Below, piece by piece: positions 37,140 through 47,871 of a stretch of DNA of 64,000 bases (position 1 is its first letter; each line of letters begins with the position of its first letter). Under the pieces are notes generated by a model that was given only the letters and a program-made list of their open reading frames with translations, had not been told where the DNA came from and ran no database searches. Both the position numbers and the translations under genes were made by a program. This DNA is from Berghia stephanieae (lineage: Eukaryota; Mollusca; Gastropoda; Nudibranchia; Aeolidiidae): the NCBI GenBank assembly GCA_034508935.3, contig CM067442.1, positions 92,444,783 to 92,508,782 on the forward strand, written 5' to 3'.

Positions 37140-38599
37140 AAACGCTCTGCTTTCTCGTGCACACTGTATATTATCATTATTGACAAAATCTTCATACATA
37201 TAACCTTAGTACACATGACATTTTCGCACTTGACATCGTAATCGAACGAAAGTATAACCTACTTACTACTGTATATCATCAAAAGTATAATTATATTTCA
37301 TGTAGTTAACAATGAGATCAGATGTATAGTTCTGCTGTGTAGCATTCGGCTTCCATTGATCTTAGTCGAGGTCCCGGGTTCGTGCCACATTCTAGGCGAT
37401 CCATGGGAAATAAACCCGTGTAATCTTTTCTTCACATTTTCCCCGTGTTACCGCAGACTGACCAAAGATTCGAAAGTAAAATGGTTGTCAAACAGTCTTG
37501 TCTTTGTTTTAAAATTCTAGGGGAGAACCCAAACTATTTGCAGGAAATAAAGGTTATTACGTACATATACGCATCTAATTTAATTAATATTATAGCGCTG
37601 TATTGTGGAAATTAACATAGAACGAGACGAATCTTTTGAGCCATCAACTATCGAAATCCGTCAGGTAAGGAAAGGTTTGAAGGTGCGCGCAAATTAATCT
37701 GGCAACGAGGCACTTAGATGGCAATTCCCAAGGTCAAATGAAATCATTATGGATACCATCATTATGCTCTGATAGAGTTTATAAATAATCATTTGAGTCA
37801 ATGGACTACAGAATTATCCTTAATTTATAAATATGTGTTCAATCTGTAAAAAATAGTTTTATAATTTTTAGATTTGCCAGTATTTTTGTGCTCGTTGGCA
37901 AAAAATCTAACAGGGGCTAAACGGAACAATTTGGACCCCAAACCATTTTTTTTAGAAATAGATTGTAAAAGTGTCAAAAACTGCACGTCACTTCCTGCAC
38001 TGAATAGGCGACTTGAACTAAATGAAATGGAGACTTGATTCCATACGACTTTTCGGATCGGAGAAATAAAAGCAGCATGTGAAACGCATTGAATATAGTG
38101 AACTGGTGGATACATATTTACACAGATGCACCTTCTCAAAAAGAATAAAGAGTGTAACCTGTCGGAAACACGAGATCGACAAAAAAAATAACAGAAAGGA
38201 TTTTTAATGGCAAGACATCGAAACGAAACAATACAAGCAATGCATCATTTGTATTGTTTCATTGTCATGACTTTAATTTGCAAATTAAAAAAAACAGTCT
38301 AACCAATAACTCGTTAAACCTCTAAAGAACATCGATAAGAACCCGCGGATACAATAAGATTTTTTTTTCGATAGCGTCACACGTCAATGTAATTATATTA
38401 TTTTTGGAATACCATTCCCCATTGGGGTGTTGATGTAAATAATGGCCTTGATGTCTTGTCTTGACTTTTTTGGAGACAGTCTTGCGTGAGCAGGGTCAGT
38501 GCGAAGAAGCCTTCGTTATCATAAGCTTCCTAAAATTACTTCACAATGCAAAGTGACATCATCAAAAGAAAGCGAAATGGGCTGCATATGGTGGTAATA

Positions 38600-38600
<1 letters not shown>
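37140..38600. other. No gene recognised
   Basis: Unassigned. GGTCCCGGGTTCGTGCC near 37369 resembles a tRNA B box, but no A box or SINE body was found around it. The 104-codon frame at 37825-38139 has no domain. Confidence 0.45.
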
Positions 38601-38802
<202 letters not shown>

Positions 38803-38815
<13 letters not shown>

Positions 38816-38862
38816 GCGTATAGTTCCAATCAAAATTGCTCACTGGCGCTTTACATCAACAC
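38803..38862 (-). repeat. SINE/L2-like 3' tail fragment
   Basis: Read on the minus strand it is GTAAAGCGCCAGTGAGC followed by TATACGCTATATAAATT, the tail type of SINE1. Nothing else of the element remains. Confidence 0.6.
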
Positions 38863-38914
38863 ATCGTAATATATCATTACACAAATATAGAGTGGGTTTT
38901 TTTTATTATTATTA

Positions 38915-40094
38915 TTGACACATTTCAGGTTTGAATAAACCCAAAGCTATGTCAAATTTCCTTAAACGCTATTTGTTTTGTTCTTTTTGTCGTTGGTGCA
39001 GAATTTATATAAATTTGGACTGATATAGGTTGTAACATTGTGCACCCGTTGGTAGGAGAGCTATGTTGTCATGGGTACAAAAGGGTAATTTTGACATAAA
39101 TTGTAATTTACAGTGTGTTTGTTTTTAATCATTGACACATTTCAGGTTGGAATAACTCAAGAACAACTGCAACGACATCAATTTGGTTTTCAACCTAGTA
39201 ATCCAAATTTATTTAAGTTTTTGGGGTGTTTTTTTTCTGATATCTTACTTGTGATCGTGTGTTTGCACAATCGTCCGGTTTAAAGATCCACGTGACCACC
39301 ATCGTTTTGAATGACAAGCCGCAAGCGTCTCTCCAGTTCGTCACACGTCTTTTGCAGCATGAGTAATGTGACAGAGCGAACGTCTTCTCTTATTTTTGTC
39401 TCCAGGGGACGCAGGTCTCTCACGGGGGTTCTGAACAGATTGCTCTTCACATATCGCCATTTTAAAAAAAAATCAAATGGGGCTAGATCAGGTGATAACG
39501 GAGGCCAGGGAATTGGACCATCTCGGCCGATCCATCGGTTTGGGAACTGTTCATTAAAAAAATCCCTCATATTTAAACTGCACTGGCGGGGAGTTCCATT
39601 CTATTGGGGAAAAGATTTTAGGTTGAAGATAAATTGAGGGACTGCGTATTATCCTAACATGGCCAGATAGTTTGTTGTTGTCACTGTCATGTCGTCAAAA
39701 AAAAAAAAAAAAAAGAAAGGACCAACCACTCTTTCCATGGTCAGTTCTCACCAGACATCGACTTTTGGTGATTTTCAACGACACTTGATAATTTCATGTC
39801 GAACATTGTGTTTGTGTATAATCACGGACACGTAAACGGTAACTTCATTGAGAAGTCAATGTTTTCAGTGAGTCGTATGTCAAGGTTTGAGAATCATGTC
39901 GGATACGGCCAAAATAAATTACGATTTATGTCAAAATTACCCCTTTCTACTGATGACGCCATAGCTCAACTACCAAAGGGCGCAGTGTTAAGCGTTATAT
40001 CAATCAAAACTTGAATAAATTCTGCACTTTGGCTAAAAACCATTTGGTGAAATCTTGCATAGCTCTCGAGTTATTCAAACCTGAAATGTGCCAA
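38915..40094 (-). mobile_element. Mariner-type DNA transposon with long terminal inverted repeats
   Basis: The element is 1.18 kb, flanked by TA on both sides (38913-38914 and 40095-40096). The left end TTGACACATTTCAGGTTTGA is matched by the right end read inverted, TTGGCACATTTCAGGTTTGA. The imperfect terminal repeats extend about 190 bp (38915-39110 and 39905-40094) with shared GTGCAGAATTTAT and GGTAATTTTGACATAAAT. A second copy of the outer terminus lies inside the left end at about 39131-39155. The interior holds a decayed transposase C-terminal half. TA duplication and the transposase both fit the Tc1/mariner superfamily. Confidence 0.85.
39283..39750 (-). pseudogene. Mariner-type transposase, C-terminal half, broken
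   Basis: The minus-strand frame at 39280-39570 reads NEQFPNRWIGRDGPIPWPPL then SPDLAPFDFF, the block that ends with the last catalytic Asp region (WPPRSPDL-PLDFFLWG in relatives). Upstream in the same direction, partly in other frames, are ATG-less stretches reading RVVGPFFF, MTVTTNYLAMLG, YAVPQFIFN and the QQDGAPPH-like NGTPRQCSLN. The DNA-binding N-terminus and first catalytic Asp are not seen. A 17-A run (39699-39715) interrupts it. It is non-functional; the C-terminal tail QNDGGHVDL ends at a stop at about 39280. Confidence 0.85.
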
Positions 40095-40109
40095 TAATAA
40101 TTTTTAAAA

Positions 40110-40600
40110 ATACAATGTAGAACTGACAAGTTAAAAACCACATTGATATGATAATAAAATATATTATAATAAAAGAATCTAAATTATATGCCTTACAGTA
40201 GAGTTTAGTTTTTAACCGCTTTCTAAAAGTAAGTAGATTTTCACTATTTTTTGTTTCAATACTTATGAGTTCCGAATTCGGGGGGGCATGGTGGTCAAAG
40301 AATATCTCATGAAAAACTAAAGAATATGTTCCCCAGATTTAAATTAGCAGCTCTTAAATTACGACTGGGTTCATAAAGGTGGATAAGTTCTTAAAGACAA
40401 ACAGGAGCAGATTTGTTTAAGCAATTCAAAACGTGGGTAATTATTTTTAATTCAATTCTAAACTTTACAGGTAGCCGTGTAGGGTCCTCCGAAATGGGGG
40501 TAATATGTTCGCGCTTTTTAGATAACGTACTCAAGGATATTCCCATTGGCTGATTTATAGAATGCAATTTACTGATCAATTCCTGTCGATGGTCATCCCA
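40110..40600. other. No gene recognised
   Basis: AT-rich unassigned sequence. Confidence 0.5.
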
Positions 40601-40625
40601 TTATATTGTGACATTTTTGTTGGGT

Positions 40626-40760
40626 TTTTTTTTTTTTTTTTTGTTTTGTTGGGGTTTTTTTTTTGTTTGTTTGTTTGTTTGTTTTTGGGGTTTGTTTTTG
40701 TTGTTTGTTTTTGTTTTTTGTTGTTTTGTTTGTTTGTTTTTTTTTGGGGGGGAGGAGGGC
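40626..40760. repeat. T-rich GTTT tract
   Basis: Degenerate TTTG/TTTTG repeats ending in a G-rich stretch (GGGGGGGAGGAGGG). Confidence 0.9.
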
Positions 40761-40939
40761 TTGGATTTTTTTTGGGTCAGTTGAACTCTGTGGTTAACAA
40801 TAGTGGCTATTTCCCTCATTTGCGTTGAGTCCTCGAGTAAGACACTTTGTATTCCTAACTCATTATAGTAGTGCTAACGAGTCAATTTTATTTTAAAACA
40901 TTTTAAGCGCAGGCTTTTTCAATACAAAATGTTCTAAGA

Positions 40940-41005
40940 CGTTTGGGATTTGAGACTTTTTTTTTACAAGAACATGGTCATCTAAACCGATTGATGTTTG
41001 AAGTT
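40940..41005 (+). repeat. P1 element, right-arm fragment
   Basis: GTTTGGGATTTGAGAC, ACAAGAACATGGTCA and ACCGATTGATGTTTGAAG follow right-arm order but are diverged. Confidence 0.5.
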
Positions 41006-41009
41006 AAAG

Positions 41010-41848
41010 ATTCTAAATTTGATCAGACCACGAAATCTTAAACGATAACTTCAAAGCAAAAATCAATTCAGCTAGGGAAGAAAAACAGCCAAATATGATT
41101 GAGTCTAGTAAAGAGACATGAATTGGAATCCAACTTTAACTAACTATAACAACTAAAATGAAAAAGAAATGTGTTTTTTCTCTAGATTACAGCACTATAA
41201 ATATTTTGTTAAGTAAAATGCTGACTAGTTATCCTGCCAAAACAACATATTATATCGGTGTGAATGAATATTATGTATCCGTAATCGCTTATTAGTATGA
41301 AAGACTTATGGGTGGAACGCATGGAGCGCTTCAAGAGGCGTTCCGTCAGTGGGTGGCCTCGGCAATGTGCTTTACTTTGAAATTGGAATTACCGTCAGAG
41401 TGCCGATTTTTAATTATTTTCACATTTTCCATTTTTTGAAAGGCTTATTTAAATGAAATAATATAATGTTGATTTTAATCTATTTTGAGTTTGATTATTT
41501 ATTTTTCTTACATTTCCAGGCTTAAATAAATGAAATATCATGTAAAGATTTATTCTGGTCTATTGTGAGCTCGAAAATAAAATTTTCGTTTATTATTGCA
41601 CAAAGTAAATTAATTTAGTAAAGTGAGCCTAATTCCTGAATCGTCGAAATCTGCCCTTTTTGTGTCCGGCTTTTTATAGTGAACTGAAAAACTATACGAT
41701 AATGCGATGGGTATTTTCTTTGTACACACTAGATCGACAAGTGTTATCAATATAATCAGCTGGTATGTCACGTACATTGGAAAACCAAGCATTATGATCC
41801 ATCCCATAACAATACTGGTAAAGCGAATGATGATGATAAAAGATTTTT
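41010..41848. other. No gene recognised
   Basis: Unassigned AT-rich sequence. Confidence 0.5.
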
Positions 41849-41849
41849 T

Positions 41850-42003
41850 TTTAATTCCCTTAATTCATCCCATAAGGGAATTGTGTCCTTATGGTCTATT
41901 CCAAGGGAAGACAGGAATAACCCAGGCGTCAGCCGCAGTGCAGCACCGCAAACTGAGCTAGGGCGAAGTGACTTGCTCAAGACCACACAGCACAACGGGT
42001 TTT
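41850..42003 (-). repeat. SINE2 copy without its tRNA head
   Basis: On the minus strand the body has GAGCAAGTCACTTCGCCC, CTAGCTCAGTTTGCGG and a tail with CCCTTATGGGATGAATTAAGG. The head is lost at about 42003, where a GTA array begins. Sisters are at 51712 and 56311. Confidence 0.85.
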
Positions 42004-42024
42004 CGTAATCATCGCGGTAACGTA

Positions 42025-42520
<496 letters not shown>

Positions 42521-42727
42521 TGTTGTTGCTGCCTCTATTGTTGTTGATGTATTATCTCGAATTTCATTCTAAATGCATTTTACATTGTTGATAATTTATT
42601 CTCAAGAAGACCAGACGGAACACCGTAAAATGCTAGTTGATCGTACTTTTTGTAGTATCGCTCTTAGAATATTCGTCGCTGCCTATTCCCATCTACTTAT
42701 TCACATCCAATCTGAATGGGAAATGAA

Positions 42728-42857
42728 TGTAAAGTCAAGGAAACAACGCCGAGGCCAGAATTTCGTGATCATTATCACCCAACCGGTCACTGACCATACT
42801 CAATATCGCTTGACCTTAGTTCGAAGACGGGACGCCGTGCGACTGAGCCATCGAGCC
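42728..42857 (-). repeat. SINE3 copy, 5' part
   Basis: On the minus strand: GGCTCGATGGCTCAGTCGC, CCCGTCTTCGAACTAAGG, then CGGTTGGGTGATAATG, TCGTGAAATTCTGG and GGCGTTGTTTCCTTG. The order matches the copy at 2443-2786. The 95-codon plus frame over it is incidental. Confidence 0.6.
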
Positions 42858-42859
42858 TA

Positions 42860-43127
42860 AATTTATAAATTAATTGTATTACTTGTCATTCATTGTCATC
42901 ACAGTAATTATGCTTTGCTTTTGTTTGTTTGTCTGTTTTTGGTTTGTTTGCTTGTTTTAAAATTAATACTCCTATCTCAAAATGATATTATTCGGTCTTA
43001 ATAGTTGCTTTTACTCTCTTAAAAAGTCCTCTCAGTAAACTCCCCATTACGAATCTAATTGAGAACCTTAGACAAATAATTATTTATACCGGTCCGTGGA
43101 TCTTGAAAAATAGTATCGCAAAATTGT
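42860..43127. other. No gene recognised
   Basis: AT-rich spacer. Confidence 0.5.
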
Positions 43128-43585
43128 AGTGCGTACTTTAACCGTGGACCTAGACTAAATGACTTTAACCAACCACTCTTTTGTCGTACTCTGAAAAAAG
43201 ACACATTTTTTTAAAAATGTAAAAAAGTGCTTACTTTAACCGTATCTAGACTTAAATGACTTTAATCAACCACTCTTTGTCGAACTCTGAAAAAAGACAC
43301 ATTTAAAAAAACTGTAGTGCTTACTTTAACCGTAGACCTAAATGACTTTAATCAACCACTCTTTGTCGTACTCTGAAAAAAGACACATTTAAAAAAAACG
43401 GTAGTGCTTACTTTAACCGTATCTAGACTTAAATGACTTTAATCAACCACTCTTTTGTTGTACTCTGAAAAAAGACACATTTAAAAAAAACTGCAGTGCT
43501 TACTTTAACCGTATCTAGATTTAAATGACTTTAATTAACCACTCTTTTGTTGTACTCTGAAAAAAAAAAACACATCTTAACAATA
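43128..43585. repeat. 88-bp tandem repeat, five units, with a P1-like end
   Basis: Five head-to-tail units. Each contains GTGCTTACTTTAACCGT, AAATGACTTTAATCAACC and ACTCTTTGTCGTACTCTG, then AAAAAAGACACATTT. The TGTCGTACTCTGAAAAA part equals the outer end of P1, and the array leads directly into a P1 copy at 43593. The tandem array therefore seems to have grown from sequence at the P1 edge. Confidence 0.9.
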
Positions 43586-43592
43586 AATAAAA

Positions 43593-43790
43593 ACCTCTGG
43601 TCAGAGAGCTCGTCCTTCAAATAGTAATCGATTAAAATGATTCTCATCTTGTCAAAAACTCTTAAACTTGTGCCTGCTTAAGTCTCAAGTTTGAGAGATT
43701 TGAACAAGATGGTGGTCGTTGTAATATCTCGGATTTTGAAGGACGAGTTTTCATGCTAAAAAATGTTTAATGTTTTTTGTTTCAGAGTAA
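43593..43790. repeat. P1 palindromic element
   Basis: Left arm CTCTGGTCAGAGAGCTCGTC, CTTCAAATAGTAATCG, CATCTTGTCAAAAACTC; centre GTCTCAAGTTTGAGAG; right arm GATTTTGAAGGACGAGTTTT then TTTCAGAGTAATGG. Confidence 0.85.
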
Positions 43791-43859
43791 TGGCAATCTT
43801 GTGCGACCTCCGTTGTTTTTCATGAAGATCTCGTGTGGGGTTTTGCCTGTATGTTCAAA

Positions 43860-44042
43860 GATCGACTCCCTATATACAAAATTGGAGGAAGTCTTCACGC
43901 ACATGTTCATATCATACCCAGGTGTAAAATGAGTACCTGGCCGAACGTCACGTCTCGTTCTAGAAGAATGCTACGGAACACTCTGTAAAGCGATTTGAGC
44001 ACATTTAGTAGTTAATGCGCCATACAAACGCTCATTTTTTAA
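43860..44042 (+). repeat. SINE1 copy, 3' half
   Basis: CCCAGGTGTAAAATGAGTACC, GGCCGAACGTCACGTCTCG and a tail TGTAAAGCGATTTGAGC..GTTAATGCGCCATACAAA. The tRNA head is unrecognisable. Confidence 0.8.
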
Positions 44043-44258
44043 AGTCTCCCGTAAAATAATTTGTAAATTTAAGAACATCTAGATTAAAACGTTCTCTCTT
44101 AACAATAGAGATTATTTGGCATTTGCCCATAGGCTAAAACAAGAAAAGAAGAAAATAAATGAAAATGAAAAATAGCGTTTCAGAACAGCAATATAAACCT
44201 ATTTATAATAATATTTATTATGTTAGTTTAACATCTTTTCATCTTCCTTGGTCTACAC

Positions 44259-44572
44259 CACTCTGAATAAAATACTTGTTTTTTTGTTGTCATTTTGTAC
44301 TTCAAATATCGATCTATCAAAACAATCTACGTAGTTCAAAAATTGGTCGATTAAAAATATCCTCAACTTACAAAAAATTACCAGACCGGATACGTCAAAA
44401 AAACAACAACAAAAAACAGGTTTGAGAGTTTGTGAAAAGTTGAGATTAATTAATCTCAACTAATAATCATTTTAAATAATTAATAATAATTAATTAATTA
44501 ATCGATCGAAAATTTGATGTTCTAAAAGTTTTTCGACAAAATGAAAAAAGGTGTTTAGTAAGAGTACGAAAA
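44259..44572. repeat. P1 element, expanded and rearranged
   Basis: Left arm pieces TACTTCAAATATCGATC and ATTGGTCGATTAAAAATATCC occur in series; the centre has ACAGGTTTGAGAGTTTGTG and an AATTAATTAATTAA run precedes CGATCGAAAATTTGATG. The ends have CACTCTGAATAAAA and its counterpart AGTAAGAGTACG. Confidence 0.65.
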
Positions 44573-44582
44573 CATCAGTATT

Positions 44583-45322
44583 GATGCTGTGCGTTTGGGT
44601 AAAATGCTCACAACATCCACAAGGCAGACGTACCAGCACACAAAACTATGTGTTACCGTGAACATTTATAGATATAACGAAATTGACATCACTCATCTCT
44701 TTGTTATTGTTTTCAGCCAGCCATTTTTATGAGCAGTTCTCATAGATAGTGTGCTAAGAAACTTACAACATTGCCATCCGGAAATACTACAGACCAACAC
44801 ACAAAACTATGTGTAACTTTAAACGTTTATAGATAGTTCGAAGATGACGTCACTCAGGCCTTTGTTATTGTTTTTGCCATCCGCGTTTGTGAGTTGTTCT
44901 CACTAAACTGTATTAACCAGACTATATAAGTTCATGGTTACACAGAGTTTGTGTGTTGGTCCGTTATACTTCCGGATGGTAATGTTGTGAACTCCTTGGC
45001 CAAGCGCATTCTATCTATAGTCTGGTTAATTCACTTTAGTGAGAATTACTCACAAACATGGATGGCAAAAAAAAAAAAAAACAATAACAAAGGCCTGAGT
45101 GACGTCATCTTCGTTCTATCTATTAATCAGGCAATAAACGTTCAAGGTTACACATTGTTTTGTTTGTTGGTACATTATATCCGGCTGGCGGATGTTATGA
45201 TGGTTTTTTTTAAACGCATAGCATCAATAGTCTGATAGAATTTAGTGAGAAGTAATCATAAAAATGGCTGGCTAAAAATAATAACAAAGAGCCGAGTGAC
45301 GTCAATTTCGTTCCATCTATTT
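44583..45322. repeat. P2 cluster, inverted and tandem
   Basis: 740 bp made of alternating A and B blocks. The first two A-B pairs are inverted (AACACACAAAACTATGTG, GTTATTGTTTT..GCCAGCCATTTTTATGA). At about 44930 the orientation flips and two forward pairs follow (GTTACACAGAGTTTGTG, TTAGTGAGAATTACTCA, AACAATAACAAAGG, ATCCGGCTGGCGGATG). TGACGTCA occurs at three B blocks and as TGACATCA at a fourth. A 94-codon frame over it is a by-product. Confidence 0.85.
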
Positions 45323-45530
45323 TCCAAACCACCTTCCGTAGCATTCTGTTACTGATTCATGCGTGGCATGTATGCACCGAAAAACGCCCATTGAAATGAT
45401 TTTACCAAAGGTTGCTCAACCACGGTCATTCTTTTTACAAGACACGCTCTGAATTTTTTAATATTTTATCTTTTATTTATTTATTTATTTATTTGGGGGG
45501 AGGGGGGTACTTAGGATTGATTAAATGAAG

Positions 45531-45532
<2 letters not shown>

Positions 45533-45611
<79 letters not shown>
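45533..45611. repeat. GA array and short poly-G
   Basis: About 70 bp of GA ending in a run of about 10 G. Confidence 0.97.
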
Positions 45612-45771
45612 TGGTGATAACGATGAGGAGAAGAAGTAGGAGCTGGAGGAGAGGGCAGAAGGATAATATGGTAAAAAAGAGAGGGCGAAAATAACACAAT
45701 GTGAGCAAATGGTTCTGTCTATTGCACGTTGAAAACAAACGAGAAGAAAGTGAGGATGATGGACGAAGTTT

Positions 45772-46239
<468 letters not shown>

Positions 46240-46240
<1 letters not shown>

Positions 46241-46497
46241 GTAAAATAAGAGGAAGTTGCCATCCCGCATACAATAAAGAGATACGTATTCAAAGTGTGA
46301 ACAATGGGTACTCCAGTCTGGTATTTACATTGGAGGAGAATGAGAATGGTAATGAGGGGTTTCCTTTCATGACGTACAACACAACAAAGCTTTCTCTCGT
46401 TCTATCCTGGCCTCGATATCGACGACTTCCTGATGCAATTAGACTTATCCTGTTTTACGTTGCTTTGACAAAACACGATTTTTAAAAAAAATAATTT
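46240..46497. other. No gene recognised
   Basis: A frame continues out of the microsatellite to 46485, but the non-repetitive 80 codons show no domain. Confidence 0.4.
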
Positions 46498-46685
46498 TTT
46501 GGTCATTTTGTCTAGATAGGAAACTTTTTTTTTCAAATATCGGTCGATTAAGATTAACCCCGACTTGTCCAAAATAAGTCTCGGGTTTGAAACAGTTTGG
46601 ACAAGGCGGTGTACATAATCAACCTTTATTAATTGAAGTTGTTTTTTTTTTAGTTAAAAAAATGTATTTCGTCAGAGTATAACAG
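46498..46685. repeat. P1 palindromic element, diverged
   Basis: TTTTCAAATATCGGTCG, GACTTGTCCAAAATAAG, GTCTCGGGTTTGAAACAG and, at the end, TTTCGTCAGAGTATAACAG. Confidence 0.75.
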
Positions 46686-46689
46686 CAAA

Positions 46690-47424
46690 CATAATTGAGC
46701 ACATACTATGGCTACGTAAACAAGAGGAAATATAATATAGAGGTCTAGCTCATTGTGAAGGGATCAACAGAGGGATTTTGAATTGATCGGTTCAAAGGTT
46801 AGACCCATGGTTCAAAGCCAACTAAACGAAAACATTTGACGCAATGAGCAATAGGTGACGTTTTTGTTTGTTGTTTGTTGTGTGTTGTTGTTGTTGTTTT
46901 GTTTGTTTGTTTGTTGCACAAGAGGTGTACTTTAAAAATGTTTTTGCAAGTTTGATAACCCAAATTGTTTTGGGCCCATCGTTGTAACGAAAATACTCTC
47001 AAACAACGTAAAATATTTTACAAACGTTTAATCAAGTCCATAATTGCGTTCGGCGGCTGACCTTCAAATATGTGTGCGAGGTTAAACACCAACATTTCCG
47101 ACAACGCTTTATAACCACTTATAATTATAAGAAACAACATGACAATATGCTGTTGAAACCGTTGCATAACAGAGAATTTTGAGTTGCACAGTACAAAGCA
47201 GAGACAATTCTTCCATTACAGATTTTTTAAAATAAGAACAACGAAGCCGCGATATCTGATGACATTGCAAGCGTCGGGTTTTATATCAATAAGTAAGCCG
47301 TGATTTATTTATTTTTAATTTTTGTTCATGTCCAATGAAAGATGGAATTAAGCAACAGCTCATCTTTGTTTCTGGAACTCGGGGTAAATCATTTTACTTT
47401 TGTACATTTTGCATGCGTTGCAGT
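46690..47424. other. No gene recognised
   Basis: Unassigned apart from a degenerate GTTT/GTTGTT tract at 46863-46918. Confidence 0.5.
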
Positions 47425-47787
47425 CCATTATTATGTCGAGATATCTTTCGTTGCTACCGGTATATTCTCCACATTCCCTGGACAGTAAATAAAACTAACC
47501 AAAATGTGAAAGAGCCCCTGGGCATTAAGGAGCCATATCTCAATAAGATGATACAGAAACTAAAACTTGCTTTTTTTGGACATATCTAGATGATACTCTT
47601 GAAAAACTTTTATAGAGGGCATTGTGGAGGGTAAAAGAGGGAGAAGGAGATCAAGAAGAAGATGGCCACAAGACATCAGCGAATGGATGAATAAGCCAGT
47701 GACTGAGTGTGGAAGGATAGCGCAGGACAGAAGTTTGTTTCAGTTGGCAGTTGCGGAGGCCACGTCCAGGAGGGATAAGCCATGATG
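47425..47787 (+). pseudogene. LINE ORF2 C-terminal fragment
   Basis: One frame (ending 47589) reads HIPWTVNKTNQNVKEPLGIK, LNKMIQKLKLAFFGHI, the block after the RT domain of many non-LTR elements (RIPWT--RTNE--L-EL). After a frame change it continues with GIVEGKRGRGRSRRRW, then DISEWMNKP, AQDRSLFQLAVAEATSRRDK up to a stop at about 47783. GATGACGATGAT follows, as a LINE simple-sequence tail would. About 120 codons remain with at least one frameshift. It is a different subfamily from the fragment at 15470. Confidence 0.85.
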
Positions 47788-47817
47788 ACGATGATCTTTC
47801 ATTTAGTTGTCCTTCAG

Positions 47818-47870
47818 AGCCCCTTAGACCCGGAGTTAATCCTGGTTTCTACAGCGTTAAACAGACCAAA
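47818..47870 (-). repeat. SINE4 3' fragment
   Basis: CCGGAGTTAATCCTGGTTTC..ACAGCGTTAA matches the 3' end of the copies at 3490 and 13914. Confidence 0.5.
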
Positions 47871-47871
47871 T

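Noticed and set aside
37330-37400. tRNA-like B box
   Set aside because: GGTTCGTGCC alone, without an A box or related copies in the window.
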